DNA of 64,000 nucleotides from Arthrobacter sp. GMC3 (GTDB taxonomy: Bacteria > Actinomycetota > Actinomycetes > Actinomycetales > Micrococcaceae): assembly GCF_002929305.1 (NCBI RefSeq), contig NZ_PJIO01000005.1, positions 229,568 to 293,567 on the forward strand. Direction: 5' to 3'. Below the pieces are notes generated by a model, which searched no databases, was not told the DNA's origin, and worked only from the letters and a program-made list of their open reading frames with translations. Shown here piece by piece: positions 27,496 to 34,804 of the stretch. Position 1 is the first letter of the stretch, and every line of letters begins with the position of its first letter. Both the position numbers and the translations under genes were made by a program.

Positions 27496-27666
27496 GTGTA
27501 CGCAGGGTTTGGAATAATGGGTGGCCTCTTTTTCGGCCTCTACCTTCTTGTCATCGTCGTGGTTGCAGTACTCGTTATCTGGGTGCTGATCTTGGCCGTT
27601 ATTTTTCTGAGACTGCGAATCGCGGAACTTCGGCGCACAACGGGCCCGGCAAACCGCAGCGAATAG
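27496..27666 (+). CDS. Small single-pass membrane protein
   Basis: 56 residues from a GTG with GGGGG five nt upstream. A Gly-rich N-terminus leads into one long hydrophobic helix (LYLLVIVVVAVLVIWVLIL) and then a basic and polar tail (RLRIAELRRTTG). No homologous family is recognised. The clear membrane helix and the ribosome-binding site support it as a real small gene, but it could also be chance. Confidence 0.45.
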   Translation: MYAGFGIMGGLFFGLYLLVIVVVAVLVIWVLILAVIFLRLRIAELRRTTGPANRSE

Positions 27667-27702
27667 TCCTGGGGCGGCCGTTCTGCTCCATACATAATCA
27701 CG

Positions 27703-28731
27703 TCATTGCGCTCCCAGAACTTTCTTCACCATGGATTCCGCTGCCGAGGCGATCGCCTCGGCAGCGTCGCGTGGCGACCAGCCAAGAAGGTTCCGCGCTT
27801 TGTCGTTGGAGGTCTTTTTGGCGTAGCCGAGGTCGGGTAGCATCTCGCGGAACTGTGGGTTGGATTCCGCTGCGGCGCGCACCACCTCATCCGGAATGGT
27901 CTGGGTGGGAACCCTCTGCGTTCCTTCGCTCAAGCGTGCTCGGATCGTCGCGGCGATGTCCGTCATCTCGATCGCTGGCCCGTTCGAGAGCAGGAATCGT
28001 TGTCCGGCGGCCTCGGGGGTCGTCATCGCCAAGATATGCGCCCGGGCGACGTCGCGAACGTCAACGATGGGGATGAAAAGGCGTGGCGTGGCCGGCATTG
28101 CGCCGTTGAGCATTCCCTGGATCAGGTGGTTGGATCCGGTGACATCGCGGCCCATCACTGGCCCCATCACGGCCACCGGCAGCATCGTGACCAGTTCGGT
28201 GGAGCTGTTGGCCATGAGCTCCCACGCGGCTTGCTCGGCCAGGGTCTTACTTTTGGCGTAGGCGTCGACACCGGGCCCGTCGAGCACGGTCCAGTCAGCC
28301 TCGGTGAAGACGTGCCCGTCGTGGGGGTGTCCCCAGCTGACTGCGTGGAACGCCGAGGTGAGGACCGCCCGCTTGACCCCTGCGTCACGGGCTGCGCGCA
28401 GCACTCGCACCGCGCCCTCGCGGGCCGGGATGATGAGCTCATTCTCGTTGTCGATGTGGCCGGGTTGTACCGGGGATGCCACGTGGAGGACAAAATCGAC
28501 GTCCGCGACTGCTTCGGGCCAGCCCTCGTCGCTGGTCAGATCGGCCGCGACGAAACTCAGCGCACCGCCGTCGACCATTCCGGCGTCTGCGAGGACCTCA
28601 CGTACCAATGTTTCCTTGGCGAGGGAGCGCACCGTCGTGCGGACTTCATAGCCCGCGTCCAGCAACTGCAGGATGCAGTGGCCGGCGATGAACCCGGAGC
28701 CTCCGGTGACGAGAACGCGGCTGGTTGGCAT
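27703..28731 (-). CDS. NAD(P)-dependent aldehyde/dihydroflavonol reductase-like SDR
   Basis: 342 residues from the ATG behind GGAG. Extended SDR features: VTGGSGFIAGHCILQLLDAGYEVRTTVRS at the N-terminus (NADP-binding), DFVLHVASPV, the Ser region TSAFHAVSWGHP and the catalytic YAKSK, with an FIPIVDVRDVARAHI segment typical of dihydroflavonol-4-reductase/GRE2-like reductases. These reduce aldehydes or ketones of small carbonyl compounds. It appears to stand alone. Confidence 0.88.
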   Translation of the reverse strand: MPTSRVLVTGGSGFIAGHCILQLLDAGYEVRTTVRSLAKETLVREVLADAGMVDGGALSFVAADLTSDEGWPEAVADVDFVLHVASPVQPGHIDNENELIIPAREGAVRVLRAARDAGVKRAVLTSAFHAVSWGHPHDGHVFTEADWTVLDGPGVDAYAKSKTLAEQAAWELMANSSTELVTMLPVAVMGPVMGRDVTGSNHLIQGMLNGAMPATPRLFIPIVDVRDVARAHILAMTTPEAAGQRFLLSNGPAIEMTDIAATIRARLSEGTQRVPTQTIPDEVVRAAAESNPQFREMLPDLGYAKKTSNDKARNLLGWSPRDAAEAIASAAESMVKKVLGAQ

Positions 28732-28821
28732 GGTGGTCTCCAATTCTTTGCTGGCGCTGTTCTTCCCAGTCTCACCCCTTGGGCGCATGAGTACCAGCCC
28801 TCCCGGCTCCTGATGGTCCGA

Positions 28822-29775
28822 CTAGTGCTTGGCGGTTTGTCGACGGTGAGTGGTCCCAATGATGGCAAATCCGGCGCCTAGAAGTACGATCATGCCGGCG
28901 CCGATTCCGAGCCTGTTGACGCCGAATCCTGTCGCCGCCAATTCCTGTGTGTCCGAAGTGAGCGGGGTTATCGCTGCCACTGCTGCGGCTGTGGTTTCGG
29001 TTGGGCCAGGTGTTTGCGTCGCAGTGTTGGTGTCCGTCGGAGTTGCGGATGCGGTCTCCGTAGGGATCTCCGGCAACGTGACAAGGATAGTGAGGGTGCC
29101 CGATGAGCTGTAAGTCTCGGGATATTCCCTGCTTCCCGGCGTTAGCAGGGTCGACCAGGTCAGCGTCTTAGCTCCCGGTGTAGAGAACATGAAGGTGTTT
29201 GTCGCCGCGTTGTATGTGAATCCTGGATCGGCTGAGGTGGGGACGATGGCGGACCCATCCTGATTGGTGAGCGGGTTCGGCACAGCGATGGACCTCACTG
29301 CGGACGCTAGGACGGCGTCTTGCGGTTCGGCGAAGAAGTAATACCTGACAATCAGGTCCTTCATTGCGCTGAGGTTCGTGACGTGGTTGTTCTCGATGTG
29401 GAAGTCACTCAACGTCTGGCCGAGTCCCGTGAAGTTGCGGCCAAGGGCGCCCAATGGCGTCACATCGCTGATGTTGTTGTGGTCAAGGCTGATTGTTCTG
29501 GCCCCGGTAAGATGCTCGATGCCGGTGAGGTCTGTAATCCCACGATTGCTACACGAGACTTGAAGTTGCAGAGCGGGATCACTGACCTGGCTTGGCCGAA
29601 TATCGTCAGCGGCCCCCTGGCCCAACATCTCATTCAGACAGGCCTTAAGAGCAACATCAGGGATAGCGATCGGATCATCTGCTGCGGAGGCAGGTCCTGC
29701 GGTCGCGACGGAGAGAGCGAACAAGGACGCTCCCAGTGCGGTGGTGACGAGAGTGGTTAAACGGCGATTCGACAT
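28822..29775 (-). CDS. Leucine-rich-repeat surface protein with LAATG sorting signal
   Basis: 317 residues. A signal peptide (MSNRRLTTL, hydrophobic stretch, cleavage near GPASA-ADDP) is followed by an LRR-like part with internalin-type motifs (ITDLTGIEHLTGARTISLDHNNISDVTPLGAL). Then a beta-rich part, a Thr/Pro spacer (TETASATPTDTNTATQTPGP), and at about residue 279 LAATG with a hydrophobic helix and a basic tail. That is the actinobacterial sortase layout (LAxTG). Only about two repeats are seen, so the LRR is short. Probably wall-attached; ligand unknown. Confidence 0.78.
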   Translation of the reverse strand: MSNRRLTTLVTTALGASLFALSVATAGPASAADDPIAIPDVALKACLNEMLGQGAADDIRPSQVSDPALQLQVSCSNRGITDLTGIEHLTGARTISLDHNNISDVTPLGALGRNFTGLGQTLSDFHIENNHVTNLSAMKDLIVRYYFFAEPQDAVLASAVRSIAVPNPLTNQDGSAIVPTSADPGFTYNAATNTFMFSTPGAKTLTWSTLLTPGSREYPETYSSSGTLTILVTLPEIPTETASATPTDTNTATQTPGPTETTAAAVAAITPLTSDTQELAATGFGVNRLGIGAGMIVLLGAGFAIIGTTHRRQTAKH

Positions 29776-30491
29776 TAAAGTTGCGTTTCCATTTCTGTAC
29801 GGCGACCGGCGCGAATATCAAGAAATCTAGGGACATCACATGCTAGATAACGCGATTCCCTGCCCCGAAACTGGCCGAATCAAAATAGTGACAATTGAAT
29901 TCAACTATTAGTTTTCCATTTTTGCCATAGAAATGCGCAACTGTTTCATAGGACTCATTTGCGCTCTCACTGCGCCGATCAAAGAACACAAATTCCCCAC
30001 AAAATCAGGCATCCAAGGGCCCTGGAAAGATACCAACGCACCCCCAATAGGGGTCTTTTATTGACAGAAATACGACCAAAGATCGGTATGAAATATAATT
30101 AGCATTTCAAATACTTCTATTACTTTCTACCTATTTTAAATAGGCGCATAATATGCGAGTATTGCGTTCGCATTTATCGCGGTGGATATCAGGCGCGGCA
30201 GGGGTCGATTGGCGTTCCTCGGGATCACGCGGCGCAAGTTCCTGACCGTTGTCACGTCCTTTCAGTCTGGCGAGGGCGTGATTAATCACGATATTCCTCG
30301 CCGGCTCGTCCATCGACTCGGAAGTCGCATTCCCATGGCGACCATTCATCTACATGGACCACGCACTGACCGCAGCCGCGCCTCATAAGTCCAGGCAGTC
30401 TCATCATCGCTGCCACAGCTCCACTTGGGTGTGGATCTTCCTCCTCGAAGGCGCAGGGTTCTCATTGCCGCTCGGCGCGGTCAAAGCCTAG
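29776..30491. other. AT-rich non-coding region with tandem palindromes
   Basis: About 715 bp, clearly richer in A+T than its surroundings, especially 29860-30180, and without a supported gene. It holds two adjacent 13-bp palindromes, CTATTTTAAATAG (30131-30143) and CGCATAATATGCG (30145-30157). It also has a short hairpin with a following T-rich run (ACCCC/GGGGT, 30040-30054, then CTTTTATT) that could end a small RNA. The short frames inside have no ribosome-binding site. Confidence 0.5.
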
Positions 30492-31826
30492 CTACCCAGT
30501 CTGACCGGCCATGGCGGCATCGGGGTGGGTGGGCAGCAAGAGCCGCTCGGAATCGGCGTCGTACTCGTAAAGTTCGCCGTAGCGACCCCAATCGATGGCT
30601 GTCTCCAATTGCTGGTGCGCGTCCTCCTCGCTGTAGCCGCGCCGCAGTTCGGCGAGCAGCGTCTCTGACCTGAGGACGCCGTCGTCGCTGTGCCGCAGCT
30701 GGCGCACAATGCTTCGCACCAACGGCGCCTGCTCCACGGCCAGCGTGGCAAACTGCTCCTTGGCGCGCAACACGTCCGACACCGCGTAGCGGCGGCCCTG
30801 CTCGCTGAGCCGCAGGCGGCCGTCCTGAGGGTAGGCGAGTTTGAGGAGTTGGGCAGCGTCAACAAGTGGGAGCAGGTCATCGAGTTCGTAGCGGAGCTGG
30901 TCGGCGATTTCGGCCAGACCCTCATTGCCTCCGTGGGCGTTCAGGAGTTCCAGCAGGCCGCCGAGCTCGCCGGTGCTGGCCTTGGGAAGAGGAGCCTGGC
31001 CTTCGCCAAGTTCGACGCCGAAGGGTGCGGCCGGCGCAATGGTGCGGGCCGCTGACGGCTGCCCCGTCAGGATGCCATAAACCTGGTCCACCAACGACTC
31101 AAAGGCGGGGCTGCGACGATCCCGCGGATGCGCCAGGTCGATGGACAGTTCGGCCTTGATCCGGCCGGGATTTGAATCCAGCACCAGCACCCGGTCCGCC
31201 AGTTGAATGGCTTCCTCGATGTTGTGGGTGACGATCAAGGCACTGCGGGTGGGGAATGTGCCGTCGTTCCAGAGCCGGATCAGCTCTCCACGCAGGTTCT
31301 CGCTGGTCAGGACGTCCAGGGCCGAGAACGGCTCGTCCATGAGTAACAGGTCCGGCTCCACCACCAGGGCCCGGGCGAACCCGACCCTTTGACGCATGCC
31401 GCCGGAGAGCTCCTTGGGGTAGGCGGTTTCGAATCCGTCCAGGCCGATCATGTCGATGGCGCGCAGGGCCCGTTCGCGCCGTTCGGGTGCCGGAACTGCC
31501 CGTGCCTGCAGCCCGAGTTCAACGTTTTCCTGCACGGTGAGCCACGGCAGCAGGGCAAAGGACTGAAAGACCATGGCGACGCCGGGATTGGCGCCGTTGA
31601 GGATCTCGCCCTTGTAGGACACGGTGCCGCTGGTGGGTGAGGCAAGCCCGGCGATGCAGCGCAGCAGTGTGCTCTTGCCGGAGCCGCTGCGCCCTAGCAG
31701 GGCCACGATTTCGCCCTCGTTGACGCGCAAGGTGACGTCGTCAAGGACGGTGAGGTGGCCGCCGTCGGTCGCAAAGTCCATGCCCACATTGCGGGCATCG
31801 ATCAAGGTGTTGGGGGTAGTGTTCAT
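30492..31826 (-). CDS. ABC transporter ATPase with C-terminal AAA-associated domain (anion/sulfonate type)
   Basis: 444 residues. The first 240 are an NtrD/SsuB/TauB-like ATPase: Walker A GRSGSGKST (45-53), Q-loop FQSFALLPW, signature ELSGGMRQR, Walker B LLLMDEPFSALD and THNIEEAI. A C-terminal domain of about 150 residues (from LGGLLELLNAHGGNEGLAEIADQLRYE) is the AAA-associated C-terminal domain found on some anion-type ABC ATPases and probably regulatory. It follows the duplicated permease on the same strand (19-nt gap, AAGGAGG before its ATG). No substrate-binding protein gene is nearby. Confidence 0.87.
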   Translation of the reverse strand: MNTTPNTLIDARNVGMDFATDGGHLTVLDDVTLRVNEGEIVALLGRSGSGKSTLLRCIAGLASPTSGTVSYKGEILNGANPGVAMVFQSFALLPWLTVQENVELGLQARAVPAPERRERALRAIDMIGLDGFETAYPKELSGGMRQRVGFARALVVEPDLLLMDEPFSALDVLTSENLRGELIRLWNDGTFPTRSALIVTHNIEEAIQLADRVLVLDSNPGRIKAELSIDLAHPRDRRSPAFESLVDQVYGILTGQPSAARTIAPAAPFGVELGEGQAPLPKASTGELGGLLELLNAHGGNEGLAEIADQLRYELDDLLPLVDAAQLLKLAYPQDGRLRLSEQGRRYAVSDVLRAKEQFATLAVEQAPLVRSIVRQLRHSDDGVLRSETLLAELRRGYSEEDAHQQLETAIDWGRYGELYEYDADSERLLLPTHPDAAMAGQTG

Positions 31827-31845
31827 GGTTTCCTCCTTGAGGGAA

Positions 31846-33585
31846 TCAGCTAAGCGAGAAGCGGGTTTCGGCGAGCTTGTACAGGCGGCGCCAGAAGAGT
31901 CGGTTGAGCCCGACCACGTAGACGGACATGACGATGACGCCCACCAGGACCTTGCCGAAGTCGCCGCTGGCGGTGGCTTCGGTGATGTAGGCGCCGAGTC
32001 CGGATGCGGTAAGTGTCTGGTGGTTGTAGGTGACGATCTCAGCCACGATTGCCGCGTTCCAGGCCCCGCCGGCGGCCGTGATGCCGCCCGTAACGTAGGA
32101 CGGGAAGATGGCCGGCAGGATCAGTTTCCGCCACCGCTGCCACCGCGTCACGCGCATGCTGTCCATGGCCAGGCGCAGGTCCGTGGGGATGGCGCTGGCA
32201 CCGGCGATCACGTTGAACAGGATGTACCACTGCGCACCCAGGGACATCAAGACGATCCCGCCCAAGTTCAGCGAGATGCCGGAGAACACGAAGAAGGCAA
32301 TAGCGAACGGGAAGAGGAAATTGGCCGGGAAGCTCGCAAGCAGTTGGACAATTGGTTGTGCGAGCCTGCTGATTTTCGGGTTCATGCCGATCCAGACACC
32401 CACGGGAACCCACACGATGGTGGCGGCGACCAGGATGACCAGGACTCGGCCAAAGGTGAGCGCGCCCAGTCCGAATGCCTCGGCGAATGCAGCAAGACCC
32501 ACCGTGTGTTGAATGAAGGTGAACGCCTGGTAGATGCCCAAGAGGACCACCGCGCCAACCACGACGGCGAACGCGGCGTCACCACTGCGCCGCACCGAGG
32601 CCGGGGTGTGCAGCGGGTGTTCGGCCAGCCCGAAGGGGCGCGTCACCGAATCTAGGAACTTGCCGATTGGCCGCAGTCCGCGCGAGACCACGTGCGGAAT
32701 GGATGACCGCCGCAGCATGTCTAGGACTATGCTGCGCGGGCGCTCCGCGGCCACGGTGTCCTCCTGCCGGAACTTCTCGGCCCAGGCCACCAGGGGACGC
32801 CAAAACAGGAAGTTCACGCCAATCACCATGATGGCCATGGTCAGGATGGCCCACCAGACCCGGCCCAGCTGGCCCTGCTCGACGGCGGCTGCCACGTAGG
32901 CACCAACGCCGGGCAGGGCGTAGTCGTGGTTGTTGACGGAGATGGCTTCCGAAGCGGCCAGGAAGAACCAGCCGCCGCCGAAGCTCATCATGCCGTTCCA
33001 CACCAGCGGGATCATGCCGGCTGGTACGTCTAGTGTCCAGAAGCGTTGCCATTTGGTGAGGCGCATGAGCCGTACGGCTTCGTCCAGTTCGCGGGGCTGG
33101 CTGATAAGGGCGTAGTAGAACGCGAAGGTCATGTTCCAGGCCTGCGAGGTGAAGATGGCGAAGATGGCCGCGCACTCCAGCCCGAGCGTTGAATGCGGGA
33201 ACAAAGCGATGAAGCCGGTCACGGTGACGGACAGGAAGCCCAGGATGGGCACCGACTGGAGGATATCCAGCAGTGGCAGGAGCACTTTCTCGGCCCTGCG
33301 AAGCCGGGCGGCGGCAATGGCGTAGACGAAGGTGAACACCACACTGGCGGCCAGGGCAATGAACATTCGCAGCAGGGAGCGTGCCGCATAGTAGGGAAGG
33401 TGGGCCGGGTCGGTGGAGATCGACGTCGGCGCGTTGGCAATGTTGAAGGGCGCGTTCAGCCCGGGGCCGAGGCGCACCAGCACATAAAGCAGCACAACGA
33501 CGGCGCCGCCAACGAGGACGTCAATCCAGTTCAGTGTTGGGCGGCGCAGGATTCCAGCGCCGGGAAGGGTACGAATAGCAGGCAT
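31846..33585 (-). CDS. ABC transporter permease with two fused transmembrane domains (anion type)
   Basis: 579 residues forming two BPD-type permease units of about 270 residues. Each unit carries an EAA-like loop after a PAxxP motif: TLDVPAGMIPLVWNGMMSFGGGWFF in the first and LILPAIFPSYVTGGITAAGGAW in the second. This duplicated form, next to an ATPase with the extra C-terminal domain, is known for anion-type (nitrate/sulfonate-like) ABC systems of unclear substrate. The start has GGAG, part of which can pair with the end of an upstream leader ORF. Odd: the usual solute-binding protein is absent. Confidence 0.85.
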   Translation of the reverse strand: MPAIRTLPGAGILRRPTLNWIDVLVGGAVVVLLYVLVRLGPGLNAPFNIANAPTSISTDPAHLPYYAARSLLRMFIALAASVVFTFVYAIAAARLRRAEKVLLPLLDILQSVPILGFLSVTVTGFIALFPHSTLGLECAAIFAIFTSQAWNMTFAFYYALISQPRELDEAVRLMRLTKWQRFWTLDVPAGMIPLVWNGMMSFGGGWFFLAASEAISVNNHDYALPGVGAYVAAAVEQGQLGRVWWAILTMAIMVIGVNFLFWRPLVAWAEKFRQEDTVAAERPRSIVLDMLRRSSIPHVVSRGLRPIGKFLDSVTRPFGLAEHPLHTPASVRRSGDAAFAVVVGAVVLLGIYQAFTFIQHTVGLAAFAEAFGLGALTFGRVLVILVAATIVWVPVGVWIGMNPKISRLAQPIVQLLASFPANFLFPFAIAFFVFSGISLNLGGIVLMSLGAQWYILFNVIAGASAIPTDLRLAMDSMRVTRWQRWRKLILPAIFPSYVTGGITAAGGAWNAAIVAEIVTYNHQTLTASGLGAYITEATASGDFGKVLVGVIVMSVYVVGLNRLFWRRLYKLAETRFSLS

Positions 33586-33593
33586 GAAGAACT

Positions 33594-33639
33594 CCGCACA
33601 AATAGTGCCCGCCAGTCTTCACGAAGCCGTCTAGTGCGG
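33594..33639 (-). promoter_or_regulatory. RNA stem joining the leader ORF end and the permease ribosome-binding site
   Basis: On the minus-strand mRNA, CCGCAC (33639-33634, the last two sense codons of the leader ORF) can pair with GTGCGG (33599-33594). The second arm overlaps the first two bases of the permease GGAG (33595-33592). A ribosome on the leader ORF stop would open this stem. Confidence 0.45.
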
Positions 33640-33705
33640 TGGTGAGGGGAGACTGCCGGAAGTGAGGTTAGTTGAGGTGTAGCTCGAATGCGGGCCAGGT
33701 TTCAT
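33631..33705 (-). CDS. 24-residue leader ORF upstream of the anion ABC operon
   Basis: A short ORF with an unusually strong ribosome-binding site, AAGGAGGTGA (33720-33711), five nt from the ATG. The peptide starts MKPGPHSSYTS and ends SPPH, rich in Ser, Thr and Pro and without Cys or Met runs. Its stop is 45 nt before the permease start. The perfect ribosome-binding site and the possible pairing of its final codons with the next gene's ribosome-binding region suggest a regulatory (attenuator-like) upstream ORF, not a structural protein. The signal it reads is unknown. Confidence 0.55.
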   Translation of the reverse strand: MKPGPHSSYTSTNLTSGSLPSPPH

Positions 33706-33720
33706 TACCCTCACCTCCTT

Positions 33721-34129
33721 AGCGTCTATGCTGCGGTCCAAGCCACAGCGCGTTCGTCATGTCAGCGAAGCAACGCAGGGGGCGCCGGAATCAGGGACAA
33801 AAAGTCAACTGCCGACGGCGAACACCTCCTCGTCAGAGCTTTGGCACTGCACGGCGTAATCCCGTTGAGGGTAGCCACTTGGGGTCACCCCTTAATCCGG
33901 GGAGACCTGTCCTGACCTGGGGTGTCTTTCGACAGGGAAGGTCAGTGGCCTGTGTCCATGCAGAAGCCTCACCGAACAAGGTGTTGCAACAATTTGAAGT
34001 TAGACCCTCAGAGGTCATCCGTCAACTGGGGTGCATAGAATCATTGTCAATGCTCGCGCAACGGCGCCCCTGCGGTGCAGGTTGATCCTATTTGACGTTG
34101 GGCAGGGCAGCTTCTGGGAGCATGGCACT
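33721..34129. other. Intergenic region, promoter area of the anion ABC operon
   Basis: About 400 bp between the leader ORF and the kinase-like gene. No gene is supported. On the minus strand TTGACTTTTT (about 33812-33803) could be a -35 of the ABC operon, but no matching -10 was convincing. No known riboswitch pattern was recognised. Confidence 0.35.
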
Positions 34130-34789
34130 ATGGAAGATTTCATGAGGTCACTGGCGATCGACATTATCAGGACCATGGGCCCCGGACGCCGGCTAATAGC
34201 GGTGGACGGCGTCGATGGCAGTGGCAAGACTTCCTTCGCCGCCAACCTGATTCTCGAGATCCGGGATCGGCCGGTGATCGTCATTCACGCAGACGACTTT
34301 CTGAATCCCCCACTGATCAGGCATGCAAAGGGACGCAACTCGGCGCGGGGCTTCTGGGAGGACACCTACAACTATGCAGCTCTGCAGGATCTATTGCTCG
34401 CACCACTCGGTCCGAACGGGGACGGCTGGTACTCGCCAGCATTCTATGACCACGGAGCCGAGCAAACTGCACAAGTTGAGTCCGAATTCGCTCCCCCAAA
34501 TGCACTAATCCTTGTGGAAGGCATGTTTCTGCACCGCGACGAGCTCGCCTGCTACTGGGATGCCTCAGTATTCCTTGACGTTCCTTTTACTGAAACCGCG
34601 GCACGAATGGCGGTTCGCAACGGCAGCAATCCCGACCCGGGGCACCCCACGATGCTCCGATACGTGGACGGGCAGCGACTCTATTTCGAGGCCGCCCGCC
34701 CCTGGGAACGAGCCACGTTCGTCGTGGACAATACCGATTTCACGTCACCGATTGTCATCAGGCCGCACATGGTTTCACATCTCCGGTAG
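34130..34789 (+). CDS. P-loop kinase-like protein (uridine kinase/AAA family)
   Basis: 219 residues from the chosen ATG; an ATG four codons later is also possible, with GGAAG before it. The Walker A loop is GVDGSGKTSFAANL near residue 28, then VIVIHADDFLNPP, as in uridine-kinase-like proteins. RGFWEDTYNYAAL and ALILVEGMFLHRDELACYWD follow, with the catalytic/lid region AARMAVRNGSNPDPG. It resembles the uridine kinase family that phosphorylates small nucleosides or related compounds, but the substrate is not determined. It stands alone between ABC systems. Confidence 0.75.
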   Translation: MEDFMRSLAIDIIRTMGPGRRLIAVDGVDGSGKTSFAANLILEIRDRPVIVIHADDFLNPPLIRHAKGRNSARGFWEDTYNYAALQDLLLAPLGPNGDGWYSPAFYDHGAEQTAQVESEFAPPNALILVEGMFLHRDELACYWDASVFLDVPFTETAARMAVRNGSNPDPGHPTMLRYVDGQRLYFEAARPWERATFVVDNTDFTSPIVIRPHMVSHLR

Positions 34790-34804
34790 CAATTGGGCGT
34801 CCGT

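Noticed and set aside
30131..30388. Short frames on both strands in the AT-rich region
   Set aside because: Neither has a ribosome-binding site or a recognisable motif, and they overlap each other.
33721..34129. A known riboswitch (M-box, Mn, SAM or ykkC type) before the anion ABC operon
   Set aside because: Conserved core motifs of these classes were looked for and not found; only the leader ORF and stem are supported.
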